A program made the translations under genes and the position numbers. Below the pieces are notes generated by a model, which was not told the DNA's origin, made no database searches, and saw only the letters and a program-made list of their open reading frames with translations. Shown here piece after piece: positions 43,962 to 52,995 of a stretch of DNA of 64,000 nucleotides (positions within the stretch are counted from its first letter, which is position 1; the number at the start of each line of letters is the position of its first letter). This stretch comes from Rhodobacterales bacterium (GTDB lineage: Bacteria; Pseudomonadota; Alphaproteobacteria; Rhodobacterales; Rhodobacteraceae), in assembly GCA_002747035.1 (NCBI GenBank), contig PDRZ01000021.1, positions 46,657-110,656 of the forward strand, read 5' to 3'.

Positions 43962-44804
43962 TCAGGTCCGCGCGCGTTTTTCCGAGGACGTTTCCCAGAC
44001 AGGGTGGATCGTCGGGGCCCCGAAATAGAAGCCCTGAAGACAATCGATTCCGATGCTGGCAAGATATCTTGCATCGGCTTCGCTTTCGACAAATTCGGCC
44101 ACGGTGAACATGTCGAACTGTTTTGCGATCGAGACCATGGCGCGGGTAATCGCCTGATTGTCAGGGTCCGCATGAATGTTACGGATGAATTCGCCGTCGA
44201 TTTTCAGCACATCGAAGAAGAAATTCTTGAAATACCGGAACGAGGTATGACCCGCGCCGAAATCGTCCAACGCGAAACTGATCCCTTCCATCTGTAGCTC
44301 GGTCATGAAGTTCACCACCAGCTCCGGCACAGTCATCGCGCTGCTTTCGGTGATTTCAAGGATCAGGCGTTCGGCTATGGTCACATCGCGTTTGAGCCCG
44401 TTTTTCAGGGTGCGCATCCAGCGGGGATAGCCAATGGAGCGCGCGGACATGTTGATGGACAGCCGCAGATCGGGCTGGTCCGCGAGGGTTTTCAGCCCGA
44501 ATTCGAGCGAAAGGCAATCAATGATGCGCCCGGCTTCGGTTTCTTCGACCTGGTTGATGAAATCCCTGGCCGGAATGATCCGACCGGTGGGGTCCATCAC
44601 CCGAATCAGCCCTTCGTAAAACGCAACCCGCCCGGGGTCGATCGCTGTGACGACGGGTTGAAAGGCCAGCCGGACATGGCGGTGGCGTAGCGCGTCGTTC
44701 ACCATCTGGATCACTGACCGGTCGCGCGCCTCTACCGCATAGGAGAGGGGGTCATGGTGGGATACCGGGATATCCTTGAGTTTTGCACGTTCTTTATGGT
44801 TCAT
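43962..44804 (-). CDS. EAL-domain cyclic-di-GMP phosphodiesterase
   Basis: The 280-residue protein is a stand-alone EAL domain. The signature reads YEGLIRV (EGL in place of EAL, as in several active enzymes); other catalytic residues are kept in NMSARS, EITES, LDDFGAGHTSFRY, KIDGEFI, AEFVES and QGFYFG. It should cleave cyclic di-GMP to pGpG. ATG 44804 was chosen because the upstream in-frame region is not conserved in character. Its counterpart in this window is the PleD-like cyclase at 24.5-26 kb. It has no sensory domain. Confidence 0.87.
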   Translation of the reverse strand: MNHKERAKLKDIPVSHHDPLSYAVEARDRSVIQMVNDALRHRHVRLAFQPVVTAIDPGRVAFYEGLIRVMDPTGRIIPARDFINQVEETEAGRIIDCLSLEFGLKTLADQPDLRLSINMSARSIGYPRWMRTLKNGLKRDVTIAERLILEITESSAMTVPELVVNFMTELQMEGISFALDDFGAGHTSFRYFKNFFFDVLKIDGEFIRNIHADPDNQAITRAMVSIAKQFDMFTVAEFVESEADARYLASIGIDCLQGFYFGAPTIHPVWETSSEKRART

Positions 44805-44981
44805 CGAAGCCTCCGCACTCGCGCTTGTCCAATTTCTGACAAACCTCCTAATAATCATTTAAAGGGAAAGTTTGCTCCGAATTGGGTCTGTCGCGGCAGG
44901 TGGGCGGATTGATTTGCGTTTTCAGGTGGTTGGCTGCCGCCTCGGTGATTTGAGAAAAATTGCGTCGATTCCGCAGGGGGG

Positions 44982-46166
44982 TTACTTCAGTCTTTCCAGC
45001 AGGGATTTGGAGGGCACTCCGGTTTCGCGCAGCCCCGATTTGCGCTCAAAGGCGCGAATGGCGGCGCGCCCCTTTTCGCCGATGACCCCGTCGGGACGCC
45101 CGGCGTTGAACCCGCGAGCATTCAGGCGCTTTTGCAGCTTGACCCTTTCAGGTGTGGTCATGCCCCAGGGGTTCCTGGGGAATCCCGAACGGATCTTGCC
45201 ACCCCCGGAAAGGCGATCCGAAAGATGGCCGACACCAATGACATAGCTGTCGGCGTAGTTGTATTTTTTCAGCACGTGAAAATTGTTGTAGATCATCAGG
45301 GCCGGGCCGGTGGGACCCGCGGGCAGGATGATCGCGCCGGGACCGTGGTCGGGAAGTTGCCCGGCGGGGGTTTTGACCCCAAGTTTGCGCCAGTCGCTGG
45401 TTTTCCGGGGGAATACCCGACCGGTGAGTGCCGGGTCAAACCCCTTGGGAAGCGTGATTTCTATGGCCCAGGGCCGGGATTTGCGCCAGCCTTCGGCTTT
45501 AAGCAGGGCCGCCGTGGAGGCGAGCGCATCGGTGGGGTCATCAGACCAGATATTGCGCCGACCGTCGCCGTCGAAATCAACCGCATATTGCAGGAAGGTG
45601 GAGGGCATGAACTGGGTATGGCCCATGGCCCCGGCATAACTGCCTTTCATGGCTGCGGGCGAAATGTCCCCGGATTCGAGGATCCGCAGGGCGGCAAGAA
45701 GCTCGGCTTCGAACAGGTCGGCGCGGCGTCCGTCATGCGCCAGAGTAGCAAGGGCCGAGATCACAGGGGTCGAGCCACGAAACCGGCCAAAGGAGCTTTC
45801 CATCCCCCAGATCGCGACGACCACTTCTTTTTCAACGCCAAAGGTTTTTTCGATACGCGCCAGAAGGGACTTGTGGCGGGCGAGGGCCTTTTTGCCGCCC
45901 GACAATCGTGCGGAGGATGCGGCGGTGGCAAGATAGTCTTGGAGAGATCGGGCGGTTTCGGCCTGTTTGTTGTCATTGGCCACGATTCTGGGCAGGCGCT
46001 TTACCCCGGCAAAGGCGGTGTCGAGGGTGGCGTTTGAGATACCTGCCTTTGCTGCGCGTTTGCGAAACCGGCGGATCCAGGCGTTGAATCCTGGTTTGGC
46101 GGCCAAGGGCGATGCGACAAGGCTGGCGGTGAGGCCAAGGACGAAAGCGCGGCGTGTAGGGGTCAT
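44982..46166 (-). CDS. Lytic murein transglycosylase, MltB-type, with peptidoglycan-binding domain
   Basis: The 394-residue protein has a Tat-like signal (TRRAFVLGLTASLVASPLAA), an MltB (SLT-2) domain with catalytic glutamate in IWGMESSFGRF and SYAGAMGHTQFMPSTFLQYAVDFDGDG, and a C-terminal PG-binding domain (LQKRLNARGFNAGRPDGVIG). It cleaves the glycan strands of peptidoglycan with 1,6-anhydro formation. It is transcribed on the same strand as the chimeric gene upstream, with palindromes in the gap. Confidence 0.9.
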   Translation of the reverse strand: MTPTRRAFVLGLTASLVASPLAAKPGFNAWIRRFRKRAAKAGISNATLDTAFAGVKRLPRIVANDNKQAETARSLQDYLATAASSARLSGGKKALARHKSLLARIEKTFGVEKEVVVAIWGMESSFGRFRGSTPVISALATLAHDGRRADLFEAELLAALRILESGDISPAAMKGSYAGAMGHTQFMPSTFLQYAVDFDGDGRRNIWSDDPTDALASTAALLKAEGWRKSRPWAIEITLPKGFDPALTGRVFPRKTSDWRKLGVKTPAGQLPDHGPGAIILPAGPTGPALMIYNNFHVLKKYNYADSYVIGVGHLSDRLSGGGKIRSGFPRNPWGMTTPERVKLQKRLNARGFNAGRPDGVIGEKGRAAIRAFERKSGLRETGVPSKSLLERLK

Positions 46167-46256
46167 GGTGTATCCTCGTTACATGGTCAGACTTTAGGCG
46201 ACCTGTGCGGTGGTGGAAATGCATCAATTGGATCGCTCGCTTCGATCCAGGTGCCT

Positions 46257-46280
46257 CACGATTTTTAGCTAAAAATCGTG
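46257..46280. repeat. 24-base perfect palindrome
   Basis: Arms CACGATTTTTAG and CTAAAAATCGTG are perfect inverted copies without a spacer. A second inverted repeat (TGGATCG at 46229-46235, CGATCCA at 46243-46249) lies beside it. It is 24 bases past the stop of the chimeric gene and 90 bases before the transglycosylase start on the minus strand; it could be an operator or a terminator. Confidence 0.8.
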
Positions 46281-46303
46281 CCCCCGGCGTCTAATGGCGC
46301 AGC

Positions 46304-47074
46304 TTAGTCCGCTGGGAGACGGTCGGTTTCGAATCCCGGGCCACCCCGTTTTTCGGGGTGTCGGGCCAGATGGTTGGCGCGAATCGTTTCGGACGTGTCG
46401 CGAGAGGCGTCGTGGCTCCAGCCCGGGGGTTTGACGCAATAGTTCAGGCGCTGTTTCAGCGTCAATCCAGGTTGCGTGGCATCGCGCCAGATCCCGACCC
46501 ATTCATGAAACGCCACCCTGAGCGGGTTGAAGGTGCCAAGATTACGGACCAACCCATAATCAGGTTTCTCTTCGTCCAGTTCCGGAACAAAGGTGCCGAA
46601 TATCCGATCCCAGATGATGAACACGCCGGCATAGTTTGCATCCAGATAGCGCGGATTGCGACCATGGTGTACGCGGTGGTGGCTGGGCGTGTTCATCACC
46701 GTTTCGACCCAGCGGGGCAGGCGGCCGATCGTTTCGATATGGATCCAGAATTGATAGATCAGGTTCAATCCACCGCAAAACAGCCCCCTTGCCGTCTTGT
46801 GAAACCGGGCACCTGTCAGGAACCGTGCGGTGCTGTCTGCGCCCATGGCAAACACAACCCCCGGATCCTGTGCCGTCATGATCAGCGCCGCGTGCTGATC
46901 CCGGCATAGGATCACGCGGATCGGTGTGACTTCGGGAAATTCATCGCGCCACGCGATACGCGCGGTTTCGGCGCTGTCGATCCGCTTGCGCGAGGACAGG
47001 CCAAGCCCATGCAGCAGGAGCGCGATAAAGGTGATCCCGCCGATGACCAGCGGTAACAGGATGCTGAGCGGCAT
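46304..47074 (-). pseudogene. Chimeric gene: small membrane protein N-terminus joined to sterol desaturase C-terminus
   Basis: The open frame of 256 codons is made of two unrelated parts. Residues 1-~97 begin with a membrane segment (LSILLPLVIGGITFIALLLHG) and a soluble part (VRVILCRDQHAALIM) of an unassigned membrane-protein type. From ~100 the sequence is the C-terminal half of a sterol-desaturase/fatty acid hydroxylase (LNLIYQFWIHIETIGRLP, MNTPSHHRVHHG), with only the last histidine motif of the di-iron site. The N-terminal histidine boxes are missing, so hydroxylase activity is unlikely. It appears to arise from an in-frame deletion between two neighbouring genes. Confidence 0.7.
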
Positions 47075-47492
47075 GTTCTCTCTCTCCCTCCCCCGACAGA
47101 GGGCCCTTGCCGGGGAAGGGCTGTCAAAGGTGCCGCAACGGCACGCGGGTTACGTGACCAGGTAGGTAAGCGTCTTGCCTTTGTCGGCGTTGCGGATACC
47201 CTGCATCGCGGTACACGAGGCATTGGCTTTGATCACCTGGCACTCCATTGGGATTTCAGGGCTACCCGGCGTTCCCTTGCGGCAGAACGGTTCGGTCTGT
47301 GCTGTGGGCGTAAGCCATAGAAAAAAGGGCGGCCGGGAGGACCGGTTCAATAAACGGCATGACAAATCCCAGTGTCAAAATTATGTGCGAAGAAATAGGT
47401 TCCGCATCGTTATTATCGGAAACGCAGTTTGGCGTCACTCGCGGGTGTGGGCCAGTTCTTTGTGGTTAACAAACAGTTCACCAAAGCAGGGG
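47075..47492. other. 418-base gap without supported gene
   Basis: On the minus strand a 71-codon frame (47150-47365) ends in CTAMQGIRNADKGKTLTYLV, which I do not recognise; it may be decayed. The part from about 47360 to 47480 is visibly less G+C-rich. No repeat family member is complete here. Confidence 0.5.
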
Positions 47493-48107
47493 TCACTGTT
47501 GGACAGAGGTGGGCGGGGCAATCAGGGCGCGGATGATCGCACGGGCGCTGTCGCTGGCCCAGTCCGCATCCCCCAGCATTCGGGCGATTTCATGCCCGTC
47601 TGGCGACAGGATAAGCGTCACCGGAAGGCCAAGCACCGCCATTTCGCGGGCAAGCGCCGACTTTGGGTCCCGGTGCAGGGGCAGGTTGGTGACGTTGATA
47701 TCGCTCAGGAACTTCTCCATCGCCTGGGGCATATTCTTGCCCGTGGCGATGGTCAGAACCTCGAAATGGTCTCCGCCGAACTCGTCCTGTAACGCCGACA
47801 GCATGGGCATTTCCTTGCGACAGGGGGCGCACCACGTGGCCCAGAAGTTGAGCAGCACGTATTTGCCCGCGTGATCGGCCAGCGTGGCCTCGCCCCCGGT
47901 TTCGGTCACATAGGCCGATTTGCCCACGGGTTTGGGCACCGGGTGGAAGGCGAGCTTTTTCATCGTACCCTTGCGCAGCCCTTCCAGATCTGCACGGTTT
48001 TCCATGGTCGCGGGCAAGGGCCGGGCCGGGTCGCGCGTGACGACAAAAGACACCACGGCAATTGCGATTGCGGCGATGGCGGTATAGATCAACGCGGAAC
48101 GCGACAT
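47493..48107 (-). CDS. TlpA-family thiol:disulfide oxidoreductase
   Basis: The 204-residue protein has an N-terminal membrane anchor ([17 protein letters not shown]) and a periplasmic thioredoxin fold with the redox motif [17 protein letters not shown] and a cis-proline strand LGLPVTLIL. TlpA-type proteins reduce disulfides during cytochrome c or oxidase maturation. ATG 48107 is 27 bases from the divergent argH start, so promoter elements must overlap the coding sequences. The extended upstream frame was rejected because it would run through argH. Confidence 0.88.
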   Translation of the reverse strand: MSRSALIYTAIAAIAIAVVSFVVTRDPARPLPATMENRADLEGLRKGTMKKLAFHPVPKPVGKSAYVTETGGEATLADHAGKYVLLNFWATWCAPCRKEMPMLSALQDEFGGDHFEVLTIATGKNMPQAMEKFLSDINVTNLPLHRDPKSALAREMAVLGLPVTLILSPDGHEIARMLGDADWASDSARAIIRALIAPPTSVQQ

Positions 48108-48134
48108 CACAGGCTCTCCAAAGGTTTCAGCATC

Positions 48135-49520
48135 ATGACCGACAAGACCAGTAACGCAATGTGGGGTGGCCGTTTTGCCGCCGGACCGGACGCGATCATG
48201 GAGGCGATCAATGCCTCGATCGGGTATGATCAGCGGATGGCGGCCCAGGACATTGCCGGTTCCCGTGCCCATGCGGCGATGCTGGCTGCCACGGGCATCG
48301 TGAGTGATAGCGATGCGGAGGCGATGAGGGAAGGGCTGCTCACCGTTTTGTCAGAGATCGAGGGCGGGACGTTCGAATTTTCGGCTGCTCTGGAAGACAT
48401 CCATATGAATGTGGAGGCGCGTCTCAAGGAGATCATTGGCGAACCTGCGGGTCGTCTTCACACCGGCCGGTCGCGCAATGATCAGGTGGCCACCGATTTC
48501 AAACTGTGGGTGCGAGACCAGATTGATGCGGCGATTGCCGGGATCGAGGCGTTGATTGCCGCCTTTCTTGATCAGGCCGAGGCGGGGGCCGATTGGGTCA
48601 TGCCGGGCTTTACCCATCTGCAGACGGCCCAGCCGGTCACATGGGGGCATCACATGATGGCCTATGTGGAAATGTTCGGGCGCGACCTGAGCCGGTTTCA
48701 GGATGCGCGCAAGCGCATGAACGAAAGCCCGCTGGGGGCGGCGGCGCTGGCCGGGACCTCGTTCCCGATTGATCGCGATATGACAGCCGCCGCGCTTGGG
48801 TTCGACCGGCCTTCGGCCAATTCGCTTGACGCGGTATCGGACCGTGATTTCGCGTTGGAATTCCTTGGGGTCAGTTCGATCTGTGCCATGCACCTGAGCC
48901 GGTTTGCCGAGGAATTGGTGATCTGGTCCTCGGCCCAGTTCCGGTTTGTCACCCTGTCGGATCGGTTCTCGACCGGGTCGAGCATCATGCCGCAAAAGAA
49001 AAACCCCGATGCCGCCGAGTTGATCCGCGCCAAGATCGGGCGGATTTTCGGGGCCAACGTGGCGTTGATGACGGTGATGAAGGGGCTTCCGCTGGCCTAT
49101 TCCAAGGATATGCAGGAAGACAAGGAACAGGTGTTCGACGCCGCCGACAACCTGATGCTGGCGCTGGCCGCGATGGAGGGCATGGTCAAGGACATGTCGG
49201 CCAATCGCGAGAGCCTGACCGCCGCCGCCGGGTCCGGGTTTTCGACCGCCACCGATTTGGCCGACTGGTTGGTGCGCGCGCTGAACATGCCGTTCCGCGA
49301 TGCTCACCATGTCACGGGCGCTTTGGTCGCGCTGGCAGAATCCCGCGGGTGCGATTTGCCGGACCTGACGCTGGACGATATGAAGGCTGTGCATGAGGCC
49401 ATCACCGAGGATGTGTTCGGGGTGCTTGGCGTGGATAATTCGGTGGCCTCGCGCCTGTCCTATGGTGGTACGGCCCCCGCGCAGGTGCGCGCCCAGATCG
49501 CGCGTTGGCGTCAGGGGTAA
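48135..49520 (+). CDS. argH: Argininosuccinate lyase
   Basis: The 461-residue protein has the fumarase/lyase signature [15 protein letters not shown] (about residues 280-294) and the ArgH segments [29 protein letters not shown] and [14 protein letters not shown]. It splits argininosuccinate into arginine and fumarate. The start ATG was chosen on the conserved N-terminus. A small lipoprotein gene follows after 35 bases, as commonly seen in this order. Confidence 0.96.
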   Translation: MTDKTSNAMWGGRFAAGPDAIMEAINASIGYDQRMAAQDIAGSRAHAAMLAATGIVSDSDAEAMREGLLTVLSEIEGGTFEFSAALEDIHMNVEARLKEIIGEPAGRLHTGRSRNDQVATDFKLWVRDQIDAAIAGIEALIAAFLDQAEAGADWVMPGFTHLQTAQPVTWGHHMMAYVEMFGRDLSRFQDARKRMNESPLGAAALAGTSFPIDRDMTAAALGFDRPSANSLDAVSDRDFALEFLGVSSICAMHLSRFAEELVIWSSAQFRFVTLSDRFSTGSSIMPQKKNPDAAELIRAKIGRIFGANVALMTVMKGLPLAYSKDMQEDKEQVFDAADNLMLALAAMEGMVKDMSANRESLTAAAGSGFSTATDLADWLVRALNMPFRDAHHVTGALVALAESRGCDLPDLTLDDMKAVHEAITEDVFGVLGVDNSVASRLSYGGTAPAQVRAQIARWRQG

Positions 49521-49525
49521 GACAA

Positions 49526-49547
49526 GTAACGTAGAGGTAACGTAGAG
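49526..49547 (+). repeat. 11-base tandem duplication before lipoprotein gene
   Basis: GTAACGTAGAG occurs twice in direct succession (49526-49536, 49537-49547), immediately before the AGGGG RBS of the small lipoprotein. Confidence 0.85.
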
Positions 49548-49555
49548 GGTAGGGG

Positions 49556-49732
49556 ATGCAACGGATCATTGTGACATTGGGCTTGGCCCTGGCTCTCGCG
49601 GCTTGTGGCGCGGATGGAGAGCCCATCACGCCGTCGGTCAACACGTCGTTGAGTGTGGGCAGCGGCGGCGTGTCCACCAGCACAAGTATCGGTGTCTCTC
49701 GTGGTCCGGTGTCGATTGGCATAACCCTGTAA
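49556..49732 (+). CDS. Small lipoprotein downstream of argH
   Basis: The 58-residue product has a lipoprotein signal with LALAACG (cysteine at residue 17) and a short Ser/Thr/Gly/Val-rich mature part (TPSVNTSLSVGSGG). An AGGGG RBS precedes the ATG. It is probably cotranscribed with argH. No function is known for such tiny lipoproteins. Confidence 0.7.
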   Translation: MQRIIVTLGLALALAACGADGEPITPSVNTSLSVGSGGVSTSTSIGVSRGPVSIGITL

Positions 49733-49773
49733 GCCGTGGGCGCGGGACGTGTGACTCGCGCCTCAGCCGCACA

Positions 49774-50069
49774 GGGTTTCACGCAACCAGGATGAGCGAC
49801 GTGGCCAGCGAGGCGGGCCTGGCGCGTTTTTCGACCACCTAGGCGTGTTGTATACACGGGGGCTTGAGGCGCTTGTCGCTGCGGGAGAGGTGGTGCCCTC
49901 TGTGGACTGCGCCGCGCTTGGCCGGGCGCTGGCGGCGATGCTGGACGGGTTGGTGTTGCATCTTGCCATGTTCCCGGATCAACAGGTGCCGTTTGACAAG
50001 CAATGCGCGGCGGCGTTGACTGTTCTGGACGCCGGGCGCGGAGCAGGGAGCGGAGAATGTCGGGACTGA
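49774..50069 (+). pseudogene. TetR-family regulator remnant
   Basis: The 5' part encodes GFHATRMSDVASEAGLA, the helix-turn-helix of a TetR repressor, then runs into a TAG. A second frame (49845-50069) encodes VLYTRGLEALVAAGEVVP...ALAAMLDGLVLHLA, typical of the TetR C-terminal ligand domain. The ~100-residue middle is missing and the frames do not join, so the gene is dead. It overlaps the start of the DUF2834 gene, with which the intact ancestor was probably cotranscribed. Confidence 0.68.
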
Positions 50070-50371
50070 GACGGGTCTATCTGGGGTTTGCGATCATCGG
50101 GGCGGTGGTTCCGATGATCTATTTCGCCCAATGGTTTGGCGAATATGGGGTGTCTTTGTCGGGCCTGATCGAAGGGTGGCGCGCCAATGCCGCGTCCAGG
50201 GGCGCGGCGATGGATCGGTTGATGTCCGGGATCGCGTTGACGGTGTGGATACTGGCGGAAACCTCGGTGCGCCGAAACTGGAGCGCGTTGTGGGCGATCC
50301 CGGCCACCTTCTGTATCGGGGTAAGTTGCGGATTGCCGCTCTATTTGTTTCTGCGCACAAGGCCGGTTTGA
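50057..50371 (+). CDS. DUF2834 family membrane protein
   Basis: The 104-residue protein has three predicted membrane segments and the pattern of DUF2834, with FAQWFGEYG and ETSVRRNWSALWAIPATFCIGVSCGLPLYLFLR. The function of the family is unknown. GGAGCGGAG lies before the ATG. It is convergent to the azlCD pair. Confidence 0.78.
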   Translation: MSGLRRVYLGFAIIGAVVPMIYFAQWFGEYGVSLSGLIEGWRANAASRGAAMDRLMSGIALTVWILAETSVRRNWSALWAIPATFCIGVSCGLPLYLFLRTRPV

Positions 50372-50418
50372 AAGTCGCGCCCGCGCAGCCCTTCGGGTGT
50401 CAACAAACGGATCCGGAC

Positions 50419-50745
50419 CTATCCCAGCAGATAGAGCAGCGCGAACAACGTCACCGCTCCGCCGCCAATCGCGGAAAGAACGTTGCGGGTGATCAGACCC
50501 AGCCCCAGTGTGACCACGGCCGCCGCCATACGGGCCGGATCCGGGGCACCGCCCGTCGCCGCAGGCCACACCACCATGGGGGCCACAAGCCCGGGAAGAA
50601 CCGCAACGGCCGTATAGCGCAGGTGGCGCAGCACCCAGGCAGGCATGGCGCGATCACCCACCAGCCCGAGAAACAGAAAGCGCAGGCCAAAGCTGCCCGC
50701 ACCCAATACCGCAATGACACTCCAGAGTTCGGCGTGGTCGATCAT
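50419..50745 (-). CDS. azlD: AzlD-family branched-chain amino acid transport subunit
   Basis: The 108-residue protein has three to four membrane segments and the AzlD pattern (FGLRFLFLGLVGDRAMPAW, LRYTAVAVLPGLVAPMV). AzlD partners AzlC in export of branched-chain amino acids. Its start overlaps the azlC stop by four bases, as is usual. Confidence 0.85.
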   Translation of the reverse strand: MIDHAELWSVIAVLGAGSFGLRFLFLGLVGDRAMPAWVLRHLRYTAVAVLPGLVAPMVVWPAATGGAPDPARMAAAVVTLGLGLITRNVLSAIGGGAVTLFALLYLLG

Positions 50746-51452
50746 TGGTCTGCCCCTTCGGTTCGCAATTCGACAAAGGCCCCGGCCATCATGCCGCCAA
50801 ACCCGGCCACCAGCAGCCCAAGATTATAGGGCAGGAAGACAAAAGCCAGCGCAAGCGATACAGACACAAGGGCCGCTGCCACGTGAGCCGGTGTGCGCAG
50901 CATCGGCCCGATCATGGCCAGAAACGTGATCGGCACGGCAAAGTCCAGCGGCAGGCTTTCGGGGATGATGTTGCCCATCAGGGCACCGGCATAGGATGCC
51001 CCGAACCAGATCGGCAAAACCGGGGTACAGGTTCCAAAAAAGAAGGCAAGTTTCTGGGGCAGGTGCCAGTCCGGCTGTCGGTCATAGGCCGCAATGGAAC
51101 AGGCATAGCTTTGATCCACCGTCATATAGGCAACAAGCGCACGTTTCCAAAGCGGCGCAGCGCCAAGATGCGGGGTCAGCGAGGCGGAATACATGGCCAT
51201 GCGCAGATTAACCGCGAGGGCCGAGACGATGACTATCAGCGTGGGGGTATTCTCCTGCATGAGTTGAAGGGCCGTAAACTGCGCCGCTCCGGCGATGACC
51301 GCAACCGAAAACATCATGGTTTCCAGGATGTTGAGACCGGCCTCGGTGGCCACCACGCCGAACAGGGCGGCAAAGGGCAGAACCACCAGAACAAAGGGCG
51401 ATCCGTCGCGAAAGCCCTGCCAAAAGGCGGATTTGGTGGTGGTTGTGGTCAT
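50742..51452 (-). CDS. azlC: AzlC-family permease
   Basis: The 236-residue protein has five to six membrane segments with FRDGSPFVLVVLPFAALFGVVATEAGL and MFSVAVIAGAAQFTALQLM, the AzlC signature region. With AzlD it forms an exporter of branched-chain amino acids or analogues. It is divergent from fdhD, with a gap of about 50 bases to the chosen fdhD start. Confidence 0.88.
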   Translation of the reverse strand: MTTTTTKSAFWQGFRDGSPFVLVVLPFAALFGVVATEAGLNILETMMFSVAVIAGAAQFTALQLMQENTPTLIVIVSALAVNLRMAMYSASLTPHLGAAPLWKRALVAYMTVDQSYACSIAAYDRQPDWHLPQKLAFFFGTCTPVLPIWFGASYAGALMGNIIPESLPLDFAVPITFLAMIGPMLRTPAHVAAALVSVSLALAFVFLPYNLGLLVAGFGGMMAGAFVELRTEGADQ

Positions 51453-51503
51453 GCCTTGCCCCTAGATTGATTGCGATACCGCCCTATCCCTGAACCGGAG
51501 CAG

Positions 51504-52397
51504 ATGCAATTGGCACAACAGGATGACATTTCCGACTATCTGATCGCTCCGAGCCCGAACGCGCCGCAGTTGGCGCGCGGCGTGGTTGGCCGGGACCACA
51601 GGGGCGCGGAAATTGCATTGAACGTGGTGGAAGAGCGCCCGCTGACCATTTATCTCAACCGTCAGGAAATCGTCACGGCGATGACGATTGGTGACTATCC
51701 CGAGTATCTGGCGCTGGGGTTCCTGCGCAATCAGGGCATGCTGCTGGCGGAGGATGTGGTTACGGGCGTCGACTATGACGAGGATATTGATACGGTGGTG
51801 GTGCGTACGGAGCGCGAGACCTCCTATGAGGACAAACTGCAACGCAAAACCCGGACCAGCGGCTGCGCGGTGGGCACTGTGTTCGGGGATATGATGGAGG
51901 GATTGGACAAGGTGCGGTTGCCCGAGGCCACCGTGCGGACATCCGATCTTTATACCCTTTCGGCACGGATCAACCGCACCCCGTCACTCTACCTTGAAGC
52001 CGGGGCAATCCATGGCACGGTCTTGTGCCAGGGCGCGCGCCCTTTGGTTTATATGGAGGATGTGGGGCGTCATAATGCGGTGGACAAGGTGGCCGGCTGG
52101 ATGTTTTCGAGCGGTGCCGCGGCAGGGGACAAGCTGCTTTACACCACGGGGCGTCTGACCTCGGAAATGGTGATCAAGACCGCGTTGATGGGAATCCCGG
52201 TCCTGGCCTCCCGGTCGGGGTTTACCGCCTGGGGCGTTGAGATTGCGCGACAAGTCGGGCTGACCCTGATCGGACGGCTCAAAGGGCAGAGGTTCGTCTG
52301 TCTGAGCGGAGAAGAGCGGTTGCAGCGTGATGTGGATCTGTCCAATGCACCCCAAGAGCGCGCTCGCCCGTGGCGCAAAGGAGAAGAAAGCGCATGA
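51504..52397 (+). CDS. fdhD: Formate dehydrogenase sulfurtransferase FdhD
   Basis: The 297-residue protein has FdhD features: the N-terminal LALGFLRNQGM, the catalytic-loop cysteine in RTSGCAVG, VYMEDVGRHNAVDKV and RLTSEMVIKTALMGIPVLASRSG. FdhD passes sulfur from IscS to the bis-MGD cofactor, required for formate dehydrogenase activity. The second cysteine of the E. coli CxxC pair is replaced here. ATG 51504 was preferred to a TTG further upstream because GGAGC lies before it. Moco genes follow downstream; formate dehydrogenase structural genes are not in the window. Confidence 0.9.
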   Translation: MQLAQQDDISDYLIAPSPNAPQLARGVVGRDHRGAEIALNVVEERPLTIYLNRQEIVTAMTIGDYPEYLALGFLRNQGMLLAEDVVTGVDYDEDIDTVVVRTERETSYEDKLQRKTRTSGCAVGTVFGDMMEGLDKVRLPEATVRTSDLYTLSARINRTPSLYLEAGAIHGTVLCQGARPLVYMEDVGRHNAVDKVAGWMFSSGAAAGDKLLYTTGRLTSEMVIKTALMGIPVLASRSGFTAWGVEIARQVGLTLIGRLKGQRFVCLSGEERLQRDVDLSNAPQERARPWRKGEESA

Positions 52398-52446
52398 CGG
52401 TGAGGTTGGACACGAATTTTACGATAAAATTCTTGACTGCGCTGCG

Positions 52447-52995
52447 ATGAGCGGGTCCGTGCAAATTGTACTGGTTGTACCGGGTTTGTTTGCCGGGCTG
52501 ATGGTTGCTTTTGGCACTGGGATCTATGTTCTGTGGGCGTCGCGGCGGCACTATCAGGCAATGGTGATAGAAATGGCGCGTTTGACACGACACAAGCGCG
52601 AGGTGATGGGGTGGCATCTCGAACACCCGCTTCCGAGCCTTGATTTGCTTGACCGCGAAACTGGCAAGCTGACCGGGCAGTTTGGCTATGGATGGAAACG
52701 GGGGCTGATCCTGCGGCGTGTTCTCTTTCGGGGGGTGCCGCGTCATGCGGGGATACCAAATGCGGCACGTGAGGCGGCGCGTGGATACCGGCGGGTTTGT
52801 CTGGTTCAGTTCCTGCCGATCATGCTGCTGGCACTGATTTGGCCCGGCTTTGGTATTCCATTTGCCATCATTGTTACCATACTTCTGTTGATGGGCCCGG
52901 TGCTGACGCCATGTCGGCCGGACATTTCCTCCGCCGCAGCTAGCGCCCCCACCGCCCCGGCCCCTACCGCCTTCAAGACAGAGAGGGACGCATGA
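52447..52995 (+). CDS. Two-TM membrane protein of unknown function
   Basis: The 182-residue protein has one N-terminal membrane segment (IVLVVPGLFAGLMVAFGTGIYVLW), a basic soluble region, and a hydrophobic pair near the C-terminus (LPIMLLALIWPGFGIPFAIIV). The tail is Ala/Pro/Ser-rich. I do not recognise the family. It lies between fdhD and mobA and overlaps mobA by four bases, so it is probably part of the Moco operon. The start at 52447 is tentative; the frame is open 40 codons further upstream, within fdhD. Confidence 0.55.
   Translation: MSGSVQIVLVVPGLFAGLMVAFGTGIYVLWASRRHYQAMVIEMARLTRHKREVMGWHLEHPLPSLDLLDRETGKLTGQFGYGWKRGLILRRVLFRGVPRHAGIPNAAREAARGYRRVCLVQFLPIMLLALIWPGFGIPFAIIVTILLLMGPVLTPCRPDISSAAASAPTAPAPTAFKTERDA

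Noticed and set aside
46290-46345. tRNA-like stretch with GGTTTCGAATCCCGGG
   Set aside because: Only the T-loop-like part fits; the T-stem has mismatches, there is no acceptor stem or anticodon arm, and the bases encode the end of the chimeric gene.
47150-47365. 71-codon minus-strand frame
   Set aside because: No RBS, no recognised family, and surrounded by non-coding sequence; recorded only as part of the gap.
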